11,498 nucleotides of DNA. Source: Hyphomonas sp. (GTDB lineage Bacteria > Pseudomonadota > Alphaproteobacteria > Caulobacterales > Hyphomonadaceae). The number at the start of each line of letters is the position of its first letter. Position 1 is the stretch's first letter. A program made the position numbers and the translations under genes. Positions 1-6,158 of the stretch are shown piece after piece. The notes beneath the pieces were generated by a model. The model saw only the letters and a list, made by a program, of their open reading frames with translations, was not told the DNA's origin and ran no database searches. Where the stretch lies: assembly GCA_003486945.1 (NCBI GenBank), contig DNFL01000130.1:1-11498 (forward strand). Direction: 5' to 3'.

Positions 1-4
1 TCAT
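1..4 (-). CDS. Start of the next Tad gene, probably cpaE (cut by window edge)
   Basis: Only the initiator ATG (complement of 2-4) and one further base lie in the window. The start is inferred from a strong CAGGAG ribosome binding site seven bases upstream and from position: in Caulobacter-type Tad clusters cpaD is followed by cpaE, a MinD/ParA-like ATPase that helps localise the pilus. Nothing of the protein can be read, so the identity is a synteny guess; the start codon itself is better supported. Confidence 0.4.
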
Positions 5-11
5 ACGCGAA

Positions 12-17
12 CTCCTG
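12..17 (-). promoter_or_regulatory. Ribosome binding site for the gene entering at the left edge
   Basis: On the minus strand this reads CAGGAG, seven bases before an ATG at position 4. It lies in the short gap after the cpaD stop codon, as expected inside a continuous operon. It is the main evidence that the next gene starts here. Confidence 0.55.
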
Positions 18-34
18 TTGCCGGGCGGCCCGGC

Positions 35-745
35 TTATTGAACGGCCTGCGAAACGGCGCCCGATTCCTGATCGGAGCGGGTAGCGCCGGTCGCCTCGCC
101 CTTGCGGAACTTCTCAAGAATGACTTCGCGGCGGCCAAGATCGCTGGGATCAAGCGCCCGCGTGCCGAGAAGGTCTGCCGGGTCGGCAATCATCGCGGCG
201 AGATTTGTGCGCACTGAGCAGCCGAGCGTCGGCAGCGTATTGTTCGAAGACACATCGCTGAAATCCAGCGCCGCTTTCGAAGCGCAGTCAGGCGCCACCG
301 CATCATAGATCTGGAAAGCCAGGATCATCGGCTGCGATACCGATGCGCCGGCGCCGTGCGCGGCACCTGCGATCTCGTCATACTGGACACCGCTTTCCCA
401 GGCGATGGCGCGCGCTTCGGCAATCGCCGTCACGGCGAGCTGCGGATTGGCGGTGGCCTGCGGCAGCGACATGACCAGCGGGCCATGGCCGCGCTGGTTG
501 TAGAGCGCCAGGAAGCTGCGGATCCGCGCGCGGTCGCTGCTGGACAGCTCGCTGGCGTGCGGGTCAATCGCGACTTCGAGGAACTCGGTGCGCTTGGTGG
601 CGGTGACTTCGTTGCGGTCAAGCGCGGTGCCGGAGAGATACGTGGACGGAACCGAGCTGGGCGCGCTGCTGGCGCAGGCGCCGAGCGAGATCAGGCCGGC
701 GCCGAGCGCCAGGAGAGCAAAATTCGGCTTGGAGGCGGTGGTCAT
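35..745 (-). CDS. cpaD: Tad pilus assembly lipoprotein CpaD
   Basis: This 236-residue protein matches the CpaD family of Tad pilus biogenesis proteins, thought to act as an outer-membrane accessory (pilotin-like) factor for the CpaC secretin. The N-terminus is a lipoprotein signal: a hydrophobic stretch at about residues 9-22 leading to L-G-A-C, with Cys24 as the predicted lipidated residue. Family hallmarks are the central segment around RTEFLEVAIDPHASELS and the C-terminal block with LGCSVRTNLAAMIADPADL, followed by a basic RRE..L.KFRKGE stretch. Length is typical. The gene starts 11 bases after the cpaC stop. An AGGGG ribosome binding site at 754-758 overlaps that stop codon with spacing of eight, suggesting translational coupling. 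The last ~20 residues are Ser/Gln/Ala-rich and probably disordered. Confidence 0.93.
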   Translation of the reverse strand: MTTASKPNFALLALGAGLISLGACASSAPSSVPSTYLSGTALDRNEVTATKRTEFLEVAIDPHASELSSSDRARIRSFLALYNQRGHGPLVMSLPQATANPQLAVTAIAEARAIAWESGVQYDEIAGAAHGAGASVSQPMILAFQIYDAVAPDCASKAALDFSDVSSNNTLPTLGCSVRTNLAAMIADPADLLGTRALDPSDLGRREVILEKFRKGEATGATRSDQESGAVSQAVQ

Positions 746-756
746 TCCTCTATCCC

Positions 757-2316
757 CTACTCTTCGATGAAGCCCACAGGGGCCCGGTATTGATCGGCTT
801 TGACGGGAGCGCCGTCGCGGCCATAGGTTTCGTTCAGCTTGCCGAAGAAGATCGTCTTGGCATCCGAGGCGTTGGCATATCCGTCAGCCGGCGTGCGCAG
901 CTGCGACTTGGCGGCCGGATTGACGAGGTACGGCGTCACGATGACGACGAGTTCGCTTTCCTCCGACAGGAAGTCGCGCGACTGGAAGAGCGCGCCGAGG
1001 ATCGGCAGCTTTTTCAGGCCGGGCACCTGGTCGATGTTCTGGCGATCCTTCGACGAGATCAGGCCGGCCATCATCATTGATCCGCCGGATGGCAGTTCGA
1101 TCGTCGATTCGGCGCGGCGGACCGTGAGACCGGGGAGCGTGACGCCCTCGAGCTGCACGACGTTGCCGTTGCCGTCGATGATCGTCCGGCTCTGGCCCTG
1201 GAAGGCGCCTTGTGATGTCAGTTCGGAAACTTCCGTCGATACTTTCAGCGAGATGCGGCCTTCCGAGAGGACGACCGGCGTAAAGCCGAGGCCGACACCG
1301 TAGGGTTTGAATTCGACCGTGATCTGACCATTGTCGTCCTGCCCGACCGGGACGGGGAACTCGCCGCCGGCGAGGAACTTCGCGCTTTCGCCCGACATGG
1401 CAACCATCGTCGGTTCGGCCAGCGTCTTGACGACACCGATCCGCTCAAGTGCCTGGAAGGCAGCGCCGGCGCGCGACTGAAGGTCGTTGCCGACATAGTT
1501 CGTGTACGACACAGATCCGCCAAAGCCGCCGAGCGACCGGCCCTGGATCGGGAAGCCGAGATCGGTGCCGATATCGCCGGAGCCGGTGAACGGCAAGCCG
1601 GGCAAGAGCGCCGTCGTGCCTGTGTCGACCGGCGGGTTGCCGGCGAAGAGTTGTCTTTCGACCAGCCGCGCGAAATCACCCCAGCCGGGCACGCCTGACA
1701 GGTTGATACCAAGTTGCTTGACGATATTGCGCTGCATCTCGACGACGCGCACTTCCAAGAGCACCTGATCGGGCGCCAGCACGCTGAGCATGTTGACGAC
1801 CTGCGGCGCGCTTTCGCCTGCCGGGAAATACGCAGCAACGAGCCGGCGGACCTGGTCAGACTGGGCCATGCTGTCGACCGAACCGGTGAGCACAATCGAG
1901 CCATTCAGGCTTTCCAGCGACACGCGGGCATCAGGCACATGTTTCGCAATCGACTTCTGGAGCGCCGTCATGTCGGTTTCGACATGCAGCGACAGGTCGA
2001 GCAGCGTGCGGCCGGCGCGGTCGAAGATCAGCGCGCTGGTCTGGCCATATTTCACGCCGCGGAAGATGATCCTCTGCGAGGTCTGGACAACCGCGTCTGC
2101 GATTTCAGGGTTCGCGATGACGACATCCGCCGCCGGCGCTTCAAGCTCGATGATCACCGACTTGTTGACGCCGACCGTCACCGAGCGGGAGACATAGCTG
2201 TCACCGGCTGCCGTGATGACTGTGCCCATGCCGTTCGGGACGGTCTGGGCCAGCGCCGGCATCGCCGGAACCAGTGCAAGGATTGCGGTGCAGGCAATGG
2301 TGTTCAGTGTACGCAT
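757..2316 (-). CDS. cpaC: Tad pilus outer-membrane secretin CpaC (RcpA family)
   Basis: This 519-residue secretin forms the outer-membrane channel through which the Flp pilus emerges. A Sec signal peptide occupies residues 1-23 (cleavage predicted after A-L-A, before Gln24). A pilus-assembly N-terminal domain spans roughly 42-112 and contains VVIANPEIADAVV and a KYGQTSALIFDRAGR segment. A BON-like region follows at about 115-170 (NGSIVLTGSVDS). The secretin core runs from about 185 to 490, starting at VLLEVRVVEMQRN and ending in the signature VPGLKKLPILGALFQS and ESELVVIVTPYLVNP. A Gly-rich stretch near 225-275 precedes the barrel part and may be a variable loop. The start lies two bases after the cpaB stop, with a GGGGGGAA ribosome binding site (2323-2330) lying over the end of cpaB, so the two are probably coupled. 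Confidence 0.97.
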   Translation of the reverse strand: MRTLNTIACTAILALVPAMPALAQTVPNGMGTVITAAGDSYVSRSVTVGVNKSVIIELEAPAADVVIANPEIADAVVQTSQRIIFRGVKYGQTSALIFDRAGRTLLDLSLHVETDMTALQKSIAKHVPDARVSLESLNGSIVLTGSVDSMAQSDQVRRLVAAYFPAGESAPQVVNMLSVLAPDQVLLEVRVVEMQRNIVKQLGINLSGVPGWGDFARLVERQLFAGNPPVDTGTTALLPGLPFTGSGDIGTDLGFPIQGRSLGGFGGSVSYTNYVGNDLQSRAGAAFQALERIGVVKTLAEPTMVAMSGESAKFLAGGEFPVPVGQDDNGQITVEFKPYGVGLGFTPVVLSEGRISLKVSTEVSELTSQGAFQGQSRTIIDGNGNVVQLEGVTLPGLTVRRAESTIELPSGGSMMMAGLISSKDRQNIDQVPGLKKLPILGALFQSRDFLSEESELVVIVTPYLVNPAAKSQLRTPADGYANASDAKTIFFGKLNETYGRDGAPVKADQYRAPVGFIEE

Positions 2317-2318
2317 GA

Positions 2319-3161
2319 CTAGTTCCCCCCGACACCAGCCGGAACCGGCTTTCCGTTCCGGAAGATGGTGACGCCCGTTGATCCGGCATTTTCTTCCAGC
2401 ATCTCGATGCGCGCATTGCGGTCTGTACCGCTGACGAACGTGTCCAGCGGGCGCAGCGACAGCGTGACCTTGCCAACTCGTTGGGCCATCGCGACAAGTT
2501 CGGCTTCGCGCGGCGTGACTTCGATTGTCGCCGTGCTGCCGAGGCGTGCGGTTTCGCCCTCAGCGTTTACGGCAAAGTTCTGGTCGATTGCCAGGATACG
2601 GACGTTCTGGATGATCGTGCTGGCGAGCGTGCGCTCGCTGATGCCGCGCTCGGGTTGCGACTTCTGATCATAAGTGAGGATAAGGTCGACCCGGTCATTG
2701 GGCAGGACAAAGCCGCCGGACGCCGATTCGGCGGAGATCTCGACCGAGACTGCCCGCATGTCCGGGCTCATCATGGCCGAGAGGAGGCCCTGTTCTCCCT
2801 TCATCACGATCTTCTGCGGCAGCAGCGGCTCGCCTTTGTAGAGGGCGGTTTTCACGACAGCGCCGTTCAGTTCCTCGACCGAGGCTGGAACCACGGTGTA
2901 GACATAGTAGCCTTCCACCACGTTGGCTTTGGGCCAATGCGACCATTGCAGGTCTTCGGACTTGATCGTTTCACCGACAAGGAAATCCCGGGTCACGGTC
3001 AGAACCTGAACCTCGGAGACTTCCTTTTCCTTCACCAGCAGTTCGGACTCAGTGACCGTCTGGGTGACAATCTGCGGCTTGCTGAGCTGCAGGACCAGGA
3101 AGGCTGCGCCTCCTGCAGCTGCCAGCGCCAGAACCAGGATGATGATACGCATCGGCGACAT
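2319..3161 (-). CDS. cpaB: Tad pilus assembly protein CpaB (RcpC family, SAF domain)
   Basis: This 280-residue protein is CpaB/RcpC, a periplasmic, membrane-anchored partner of the secretin. Residues 6-24 form an uncleaved signal anchor (IIILVLALAAAGGAAFLVL). A short region rich in charged residues and Val follows. The SAF-type domain begins near residue 53 (TRDFLVGETIKSEDLQW), and the conserved RcpC segment lies around 133-165 (DMRAVSVEISAESASGGFVL, then NDRVDLILTY). The C-terminal third has VTPREAELVAMAQRVGKVTL, typical of the family. The chosen ATG has a GAGAGGAG ribosome binding site (3171-3178) nine bases upstream; Met4 is a less likely alternative. It is followed after two bases by cpaC, and separated from cpaA by 100 bases, so it may head its own transcript. 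Confidence 0.95.
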   Translation of the reverse strand: MSPMRIIILVLALAAAGGAAFLVLQLSKPQIVTQTVTESELLVKEKEVSEVQVLTVTRDFLVGETIKSEDLQWSHWPKANVVEGYYVYTVVPASVEELNGAVVKTALYKGEPLLPQKIVMKGEQGLLSAMMSPDMRAVSVEISAESASGGFVLPNDRVDLILTYDQKSQPERGISERTLASTIIQNVRILAIDQNFAVNAEGETARLGSTATIEVTPREAELVAMAQRVGKVTLSLRPLDTFVSGTDRNARIEMLEENAGSTGVTIFRNGKPVPAGVGGN

Positions 3162-3261
3162 CAGGCGCCACTCCTCTCAACTCGAAGACCAGCAGAACGT
3201 TACGAGTCGCAATGATCTGCTTAACCAAGCGGGAAATTCGCACGACCCGGCTAAAGGAACG
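3162..3261 (-). promoter_or_regulatory. cpaA-cpaB gap: candidate promoter/operator region
   Basis: This is the only sizeable gap inside the minus-strand run cpaA-cpaB-cpaC-cpaD. It carries an 8-bp direct repeat, GAACGTTA, at 3195-3202 and at 3257-3264; the second copy covers the cpaA stop codon. There is also TTAACC at 3221-3226, extended to TTAA-N7-GGAA (3221-3235), six of eight matches to the CtrA consensus TTAA-N7-TTAA. I could not fit a convincing -35/-10 pair. A separate cpaB promoter is plausible but unproven. Confidence 0.3.
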
Positions 3262-3777
3262 TTAACCGCCAAAGCCCAGTGCGCCGTAGAAACTGGCCAG
3301 CAGCGGCGAGCCTGACCCCGCCAGGATCACGCCGCCTGCAATGGCGACACCGTAAGGCACCCCGGCCTTCGGCTCGAACGGCGCCCGCATGAAGCCGGGA
3401 ACGATGGCCGCAGGAATGCTGCGGCGGCTGAGCATCAGCAGAAATGCGCAGATCCCGCCGACAATCGCCATCCAGTACACGAACGAAAGGGCTGCAGCCG
3501 GCCCGATCCACAGGACGGCCGCGGGGATCATCTTGGCGTCCCCTCCCCCGAAAACCCGGAATGCATAGAGGCCGAAGGCGATCACGAAGGCCAGCGCGCC
3601 GGCAAGAATGTGGCCCCCGAGCAGCTCAAGCGGCAATCCGGAGACCAGCGCCGCCGGCACGAACAGGACCGCAAGGGTCAGGTTCAGCCAGTTCGGGATG
3701 GTGAGCCGGTTGATGTCGTGCAGGGCGGCAAACACGCAAAGGGCCAGGAAAAGGCCGGAAAGGGCGATCAGAATCAT
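3262..3777 (-). CDS. cpaA: Type IV prepilin peptidase CpaA (TadV, A24 family)
   Basis: This 171-residue integral membrane aspartic protease would cleave the leader from the Flp prepilin and the TadE-type pseudopilins of this locus. It is the short, Tad-specific form without the N-methylase domain. The two expected catalytic aspartates are visible: Asp21 in ALHDINRLTIPN and Asp80 in the GGGDAK motif. Hydrophobic segments lie at about 2-19, 34-46, 57-73, 85-117 (probably two helices) and 140-165. The start has a GGGAG ribosome binding site seven bases upstream (3785-3789). It lies directly downstream of flp but beyond that gene's terminator, so its expression would depend on read-through or on a promoter of its own in 3778-3862. 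Confidence 0.94.
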   Translation of the reverse strand: MILIALSGLFLALCVFAALHDINRLTIPNWLNLTLAVLFVPAALVSGLPLELLGGHILAGALAFVIAFGLYAFRVFGGGDAKMIPAAVLWIGPAAALSFVYWMAIVGGICAFLLMLSRRSIPAAIVPGFMRAPFEPKAGVPYGVAIAGGVILAGSGSPLLASFYGALGFGG

Positions 3778-3862
3778 GGGGCAGCTCCCGGTCGGAAATC
3801 GTCCGCACGCTGCCGGAAAAGCCTGAAGGAAGCCTTTCGCCCCGCCAGGCCTGAAATGAAAA

Positions 3863-3888
3863 GAGCCGCCGGGTTTCCCCGGCGGCTC
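3863..3888 (-). terminator. Intrinsic terminator downstream of flp
   Basis: A perfect 11-bp inverted repeat (3863-3873 with 3878-3888) has a four-base loop. Read on the minus strand it is GAGCCGCCGGG, loop GAAA, CCCGGCGGCTC, then TTTTCATTTC. The GNRA-type tetraloop, GC-rich stem and trailing U-tract make it a textbook rho-independent terminator. It begins 25 bases past the flp stop codon and lies before cpaA, which fits a short, abundant pilin mRNA with limited read-through into cpaA. Confidence 0.9.
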
Positions 3889-3913
3889 CCTATCAGCTTA
3901 GGTCGCTGGCCTA

Positions 3914-4075
3914 TTAGGCTTTCGCGATCTCAACGGCAACCTTGTTGAAGGCTGCGCCGCTGTTCGAACCGAGGGCGGTCACGCCACCGATGATGGCAAC
4001 AGCGATCAGAGCGGCGATGAGGCCGTACTCAATAGCGGTTGCGCCCGACTCGTCTTTCAGGAAACGTGCAAACAT
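3914..4075 (-). CDS. flp: Flp-type major pilin (Flp/PilA family)
   Basis: This 53-residue protein is the Flp prepilin, the main subunit of the Tad pilus fibre. The leader MFARFLKDESG (residues 1-11) is followed by ATAIEYGLIAALIAVAII. Cleavage after Gly11 would leave a 42-residue mature pilin with Glu at +5 and Tyr at +6, the Glu-Tyr hallmark of Flp pilins. One transmembrane/assembly helix covers about residues 15-35, and the tail is SNSGAAFNKVAVEIAKA. The ATG has a GGGAG ribosome binding site (4082-4086) six bases upstream. It is the first minus-strand gene from the central control region and has its own terminator. The size and motif leave little doubt; this is the gene called pilA in Caulobacter. 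Confidence 0.95.
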   Translation of the reverse strand: MFARFLKDESGATAIEYGLIAALIAVAIIGGVTALGSNSGAAFNKVAVEIAKA

Positions 4076-4425
4076 TGGAAACTCCCATCATGCGTTTGAC
4101 AAGTTCCGGCTTGAACTTTTCTCTCCGGAACAGGGATGGTTCTACACGAACATTGTTTGCGCCTGATTGAGGGAATCAGAAAAGTCGTGAAGCTGTATCA
4201 GCCAATTGTTTACCGGTTTTTCTGAGTGTTTTCAGGTGGTCCGGAGACGGACGACCAATTCCTGGGGCGGCGTCGCGCAGCGCCTATATATAATGACTCA
4301 GCTTCAGCAGGCAGAGGCCTGACTATCCTCCCTATGCGGAGGGACGGCCAAAGGTTCCCGGTTAGGAATCAGTAAACCAAAGTCTGAAATATTCAGATAT
4401 CCCTGCATGCCGGAGTGTCTGCACC
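4076..4425. promoter_or_regulatory. Divergent control region between flp and the plus-strand pseudopilin genes
   Basis: These 350 bases separate two diverging Tad transcripts and look non-coding; open frames crossing it lack family features. It is visibly more AT-rich than its flanks. Contents: the flp ribosome binding site (4082-4086); an inverted repeat CTGATT-N5-AATCAG at 4163-4179; an 8-mer GGAATCAG at 4172-4179 repeated at 4365-4372; TTAG-N7-TAAA at 4362-4376, six of eight matches to the CtrA consensus TTAA-N7-TTAA; a TATATATAAT run at 4285-4294 with no convincing -35; a small hairpin at 4327-4342 (CCTCC, loop CTATGC, GGAGG); and GGAG (4412-4415) for the plus-strand gene. Start sites cannot be fixed by eye. 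Confidence 0.55.
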
Positions 4426-4869
4426 ATGACGAAACTGTTCAAAGCCGCGATGCTTGGCGCTGCTGCCTTCTCCCTCGCCTCCGCTGCTTCGGCAGGTCAG
4501 ATTTTCGTGGAAGCCAGCAAGACCGTCCCGGTTGAGCTCAACGGCTCTGCTTCCAGCATCGTGATCGGCAACAAGAACATTGCGGACGTAGCCGTCCACA
4601 ATGAAAGCCTGATCTTCATCACCGGCAAGAGCTACGGCACCACCAACCTGATGGTTTATGACAAGGCCGGCCGCCAGATCTACAATTCCGAGGTCATGGT
4701 TACGACCAACTCGACCAATCTCGTCACCATCAACCGGGCCGGCCAGAGCTATACCTATGACTGTTCGCCGAATTGCCGCGCCGCGCTCAGCATTGGCGAC
4801 TCTCCGGACTATTTCTCGGCTCTGATCGACCAGCAGATGCAGACCCAGTCGCTGACAAGCGGCAACTAG
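4426..4869 (+). CDS. Secreted pilus-assembly N-terminal-domain protein (detached CpaC-like N-domain)
   Basis: This 147-residue protein begins with a Sec signal peptide (residues 1-23, cleavage after A-S-A before Gly24). It continues with a T2SS/T3SS pilus-assembly N-terminal domain at about 26-92. That domain aligns without gaps to CpaC residues 46-112 of this window, with 23 of 67 positions identical by my count, including IAD, YG-T and D-AGR. It has no secretin part. The C-terminal tail carries two cysteines (Cys113 and Cys117 in CSPNC) that could form a periplasmic disulfide, then SIGDSPDYF. The ATG has GGAG ten bases upstream. It leads the plus-strand Tad genes, so a periplasmic role beside the secretin is inferred; the exact function is unknown. 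Similar stand-alone proteins occur in alphaproteobacterial Tad clusters. Confidence 0.88.
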   Translation: MTKLFKAAMLGAAAFSLASAASAGQIFVEASKTVPVELNGSASSIVIGNKNIADVAVHNESLIFITGKSYGTTNLMVYDKAGRQIYNSEVMVTTNSTNLVTINRAGQSYTYDCSPNCRAALSIGDSPDYFSALIDQQMQTQSLTSGN

Positions 4870-4891
4870 CCCCTTCTGCCAGCCCTTCCTA

Positions 4892-4922
4892 GGCCGGATC
4901 TGTGAAATTTCACCGGCCGGAT
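4892..4922. repeat. Palindrome framed by direct repeats in the gap before tadE
   Basis: A perfect 12-bp palindrome, GTGAAATTTCAC (4902-4913), lies between two copies of GGCCGGAT (4892-4899 and 4915-4922) whose starts are 23 bases apart. In RNA, GGCCGG (4892-4897) can also pair with CCGGCC (4913-4918). There is no U-tract, so it is not a standard terminator. A second dyad, CCTGC-N6-GCAGG, follows a few bases further on. It could be a protein-binding operator or an mRNA structure tuning expression between the two genes; which one cannot be told from sequence. Confidence 0.5.
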
Positions 4923-4984
4923 AAACCGCCTGCAAACCGGCAGGTGATATCTCATTGTGCCTGATCTTCGTTTGGGGTGCTCCA

Positions 4985-5545
4985 ATGTCCAGCCGCGCGC
5001 AGACTTCGCTTGCCGCACGCTTCAAAGGCGCCTGGCAGCGCTTTGGGCAGGACGAACGGGGCGCGACCCTGGTCGAGTTCGGCCTGATCGCCGCTCCCTT
5101 CTTCTTCCTGATCTTCGGCCTGCTCGAAGTCTGTCTGGTCTTCATCATGTCGACCGTGCTCGAGCATGCAGTGGCGGAAGCTTCCCGTCCGCTGCGCACC
5201 GGCGAGTCGCAGGAAGCCGGCATCAACGAGGAACAGTTCCGTCTCACGGTGTGCGGCGAACTCTTCGGCATGCTGGACTGCGACGGCCGCCTGCACATCG
5301 ATGTGAAAACCGTGACCGGCTTCTCCGGCGCGCAGGCCAACATGCCGCTCGATGCCGAAGGCAATTTCAATGATGACGGCTTCACCTATGAGCCGGGCGG
5401 CCCGAACGACATTGTCGCCGTCCGCGTGTTCTACGAGTGGGATCTGATCACGCCGTGGATCTCGCAGCCTCTCGCCAACATGGCCGGCAACCGTCACCTG
5501 CTTCAGGCGACCGCCGTGTTCCGCAACGAACCTTTCGGGACCTGA
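4985..5545 (+). CDS. tadE: TadE-type pseudopilin
   Basis: This 186-residue minor pilin-like protein belongs to the TadE family, whose members are processed by the Tad prepilin peptidase and needed for Flp pilus assembly. After a basic N-terminus comes the processing motif RGATLVEFGLIAAPFFF. Cleavage would follow Gly26, leaving Glu31 at +5, and one transmembrane helix lies at about 28-50. The rest is a periplasmic domain with two cysteines (VCGELFGMLDC) that may be disulfide-linked. The last part is rich in aromatic and Val residues. I chose the ATG at 4985, with GGGG seven bases upstream. An in-frame TTG at 4955 would add ten residues but has no comparable ribosome binding site. It is followed after four bases by the second pseudopilin, so the pair is co-translated. 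Confidence 0.9.
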   Translation: MSSRAQTSLAARFKGAWQRFGQDERGATLVEFGLIAAPFFFLIFGLLEVCLVFIMSTVLEHAVAEASRPLRTGESQEAGINEEQFRLTVCGELFGMLDCDGRLHIDVKTVTGFSGAQANMPLDAEGNFNDDGFTYEPGGPNDIVAVRVFYEWDLITPWISQPLANMAGNRHLLQATAVFRNEPFGT

Positions 5546-5549
5546 CGCC

Positions 5550-6158
5550 ATGACGATTTCTTCTTTCTTCGCCCCCCTCACCCGGCGCACCCGCTGGCGC
5601 GGCGTCAAAGGCCTCTGGTACAACGAGAAAGGCGTCTCGGCTGTCGAGTTCGCCCTGATCGCGCCTGTGCTGGTGCTGGTTTATTTCGGCTGTATCGAGC
5701 TCAGCCTCCTGATGCGCGCGGACCGCCGCGTCACGGCGACCGCCGCCAGCCTTGGCGACCTTACGGCGCGCTTGGTCACTGTCAGTGACCAGGACATGAT
5801 GGAACTCTACAACGCTGCAAACGTCATGATGCAGCCCTACTCGGCCAATGTTGCCCGTATGCGGATCACCTCGGTGGTCGATAACGGCAACGGTGAAACC
5901 CGCGTGGCCTGGTCTGACGCGTTCAACATCGAGCCTTATACGCCCAACGCCACCATCACCGTTCCGACCGGACTCGTTCCCTCGCCGGGATCGGTGATCG
6001 TCGCTGAAGTCGAGTACGACTATCAAAGTCAGGTCGGCTTCATCCTCAGCACCTCGCGCACGGTGAAGGATGTGTTCTACCTGCGCCCGCGCCGCGTCAC
6101 GTCCATCCCGCGTGTGAAGGACAATGACGACAATACCGGCTTCGGACCTCAGAGCTAG
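5550..6158 (+). CDS. TadE/TadG-like pseudopilin
   Basis: This 202-residue protein is a second pseudopilin of the TadE/TadG type. A long basic leader of 28 residues ends in EKG; cleavage after Gly28 would give VSAVEFALIAPVLVLVYF, with Glu33 at +5 and a transmembrane helix at about 30-52. The rest is predicted to lie outside the membrane and to be mostly beta (TRVAWSDAFNIEPYTPNA, then a VIVAEVEYDYQSQ segment). The tail is charged and Asp/Asn-rich (KDNDDNTG). It lacks the von Willebrand-type domain of full-length TadG. It starts four bases after tadE with only a weak GGGA upstream, so it probably relies on coupling to tadE. Its stop codon interlocks with that of the convergent permease gene. Family membership is clear; TadE versus TadG-like naming is not. 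Confidence 0.85.
   Translation: MTISSFFAPLTRRTRWRGVKGLWYNEKGVSAVEFALIAPVLVLVYFGCIELSLLMRADRRVTATAASLGDLTARLVTVSDQDMMELYNAANVMMQPYSANVARMRITSVVDNGNGETRVAWSDAFNIEPYTPNATITVPTGLVPSPGSVIVAEVEYDYQSQVGFILSTSRTVKDVFYLRPRRVTSIPRVKDNDDNTGFGPQS

Noticed and set aside
1714..3215. Two plus-strand open frames of 202 and 244 codons opposite cpaC and cpaB
   Set aside because: Both are antisense to secretin and CpaB coding sequence that is supported by family motifs; their translations look like shadows.
4285..4294. TATATATAAT as the -10 element of a plus-strand promoter
   Set aside because: The hexamer is good, but the sequence 16-18 bases upstream is GC-rich and unlike TTGACA, and it lies over 130 bases from the gene. 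It is noted in the control region but not called as a promoter.
4285..4300. Possible sigma-54 or other -24/-12 promoter for flp in the divergent region
   Set aside because: I looked on both strands of 4076-4425 for TGGC-N8-TTGC-like spacing and found only poor partial matches.
4955..4984. TTG start adding ten residues to TadE
   Set aside because: The ATG at 4985 has a GGGG sequence at proper distance and gives a normal basic leader before the processing site; the TTG has neither.
4393..5385. A 330-codon open frame on the minus strand opposite the N-domain and tadE genes
   Set aside because: It runs antisense to two well-supported genes, has an arginine/serine-rich low-information composition typical of GC-rich shadow frames, and crosses the control region; no family motif is visible.
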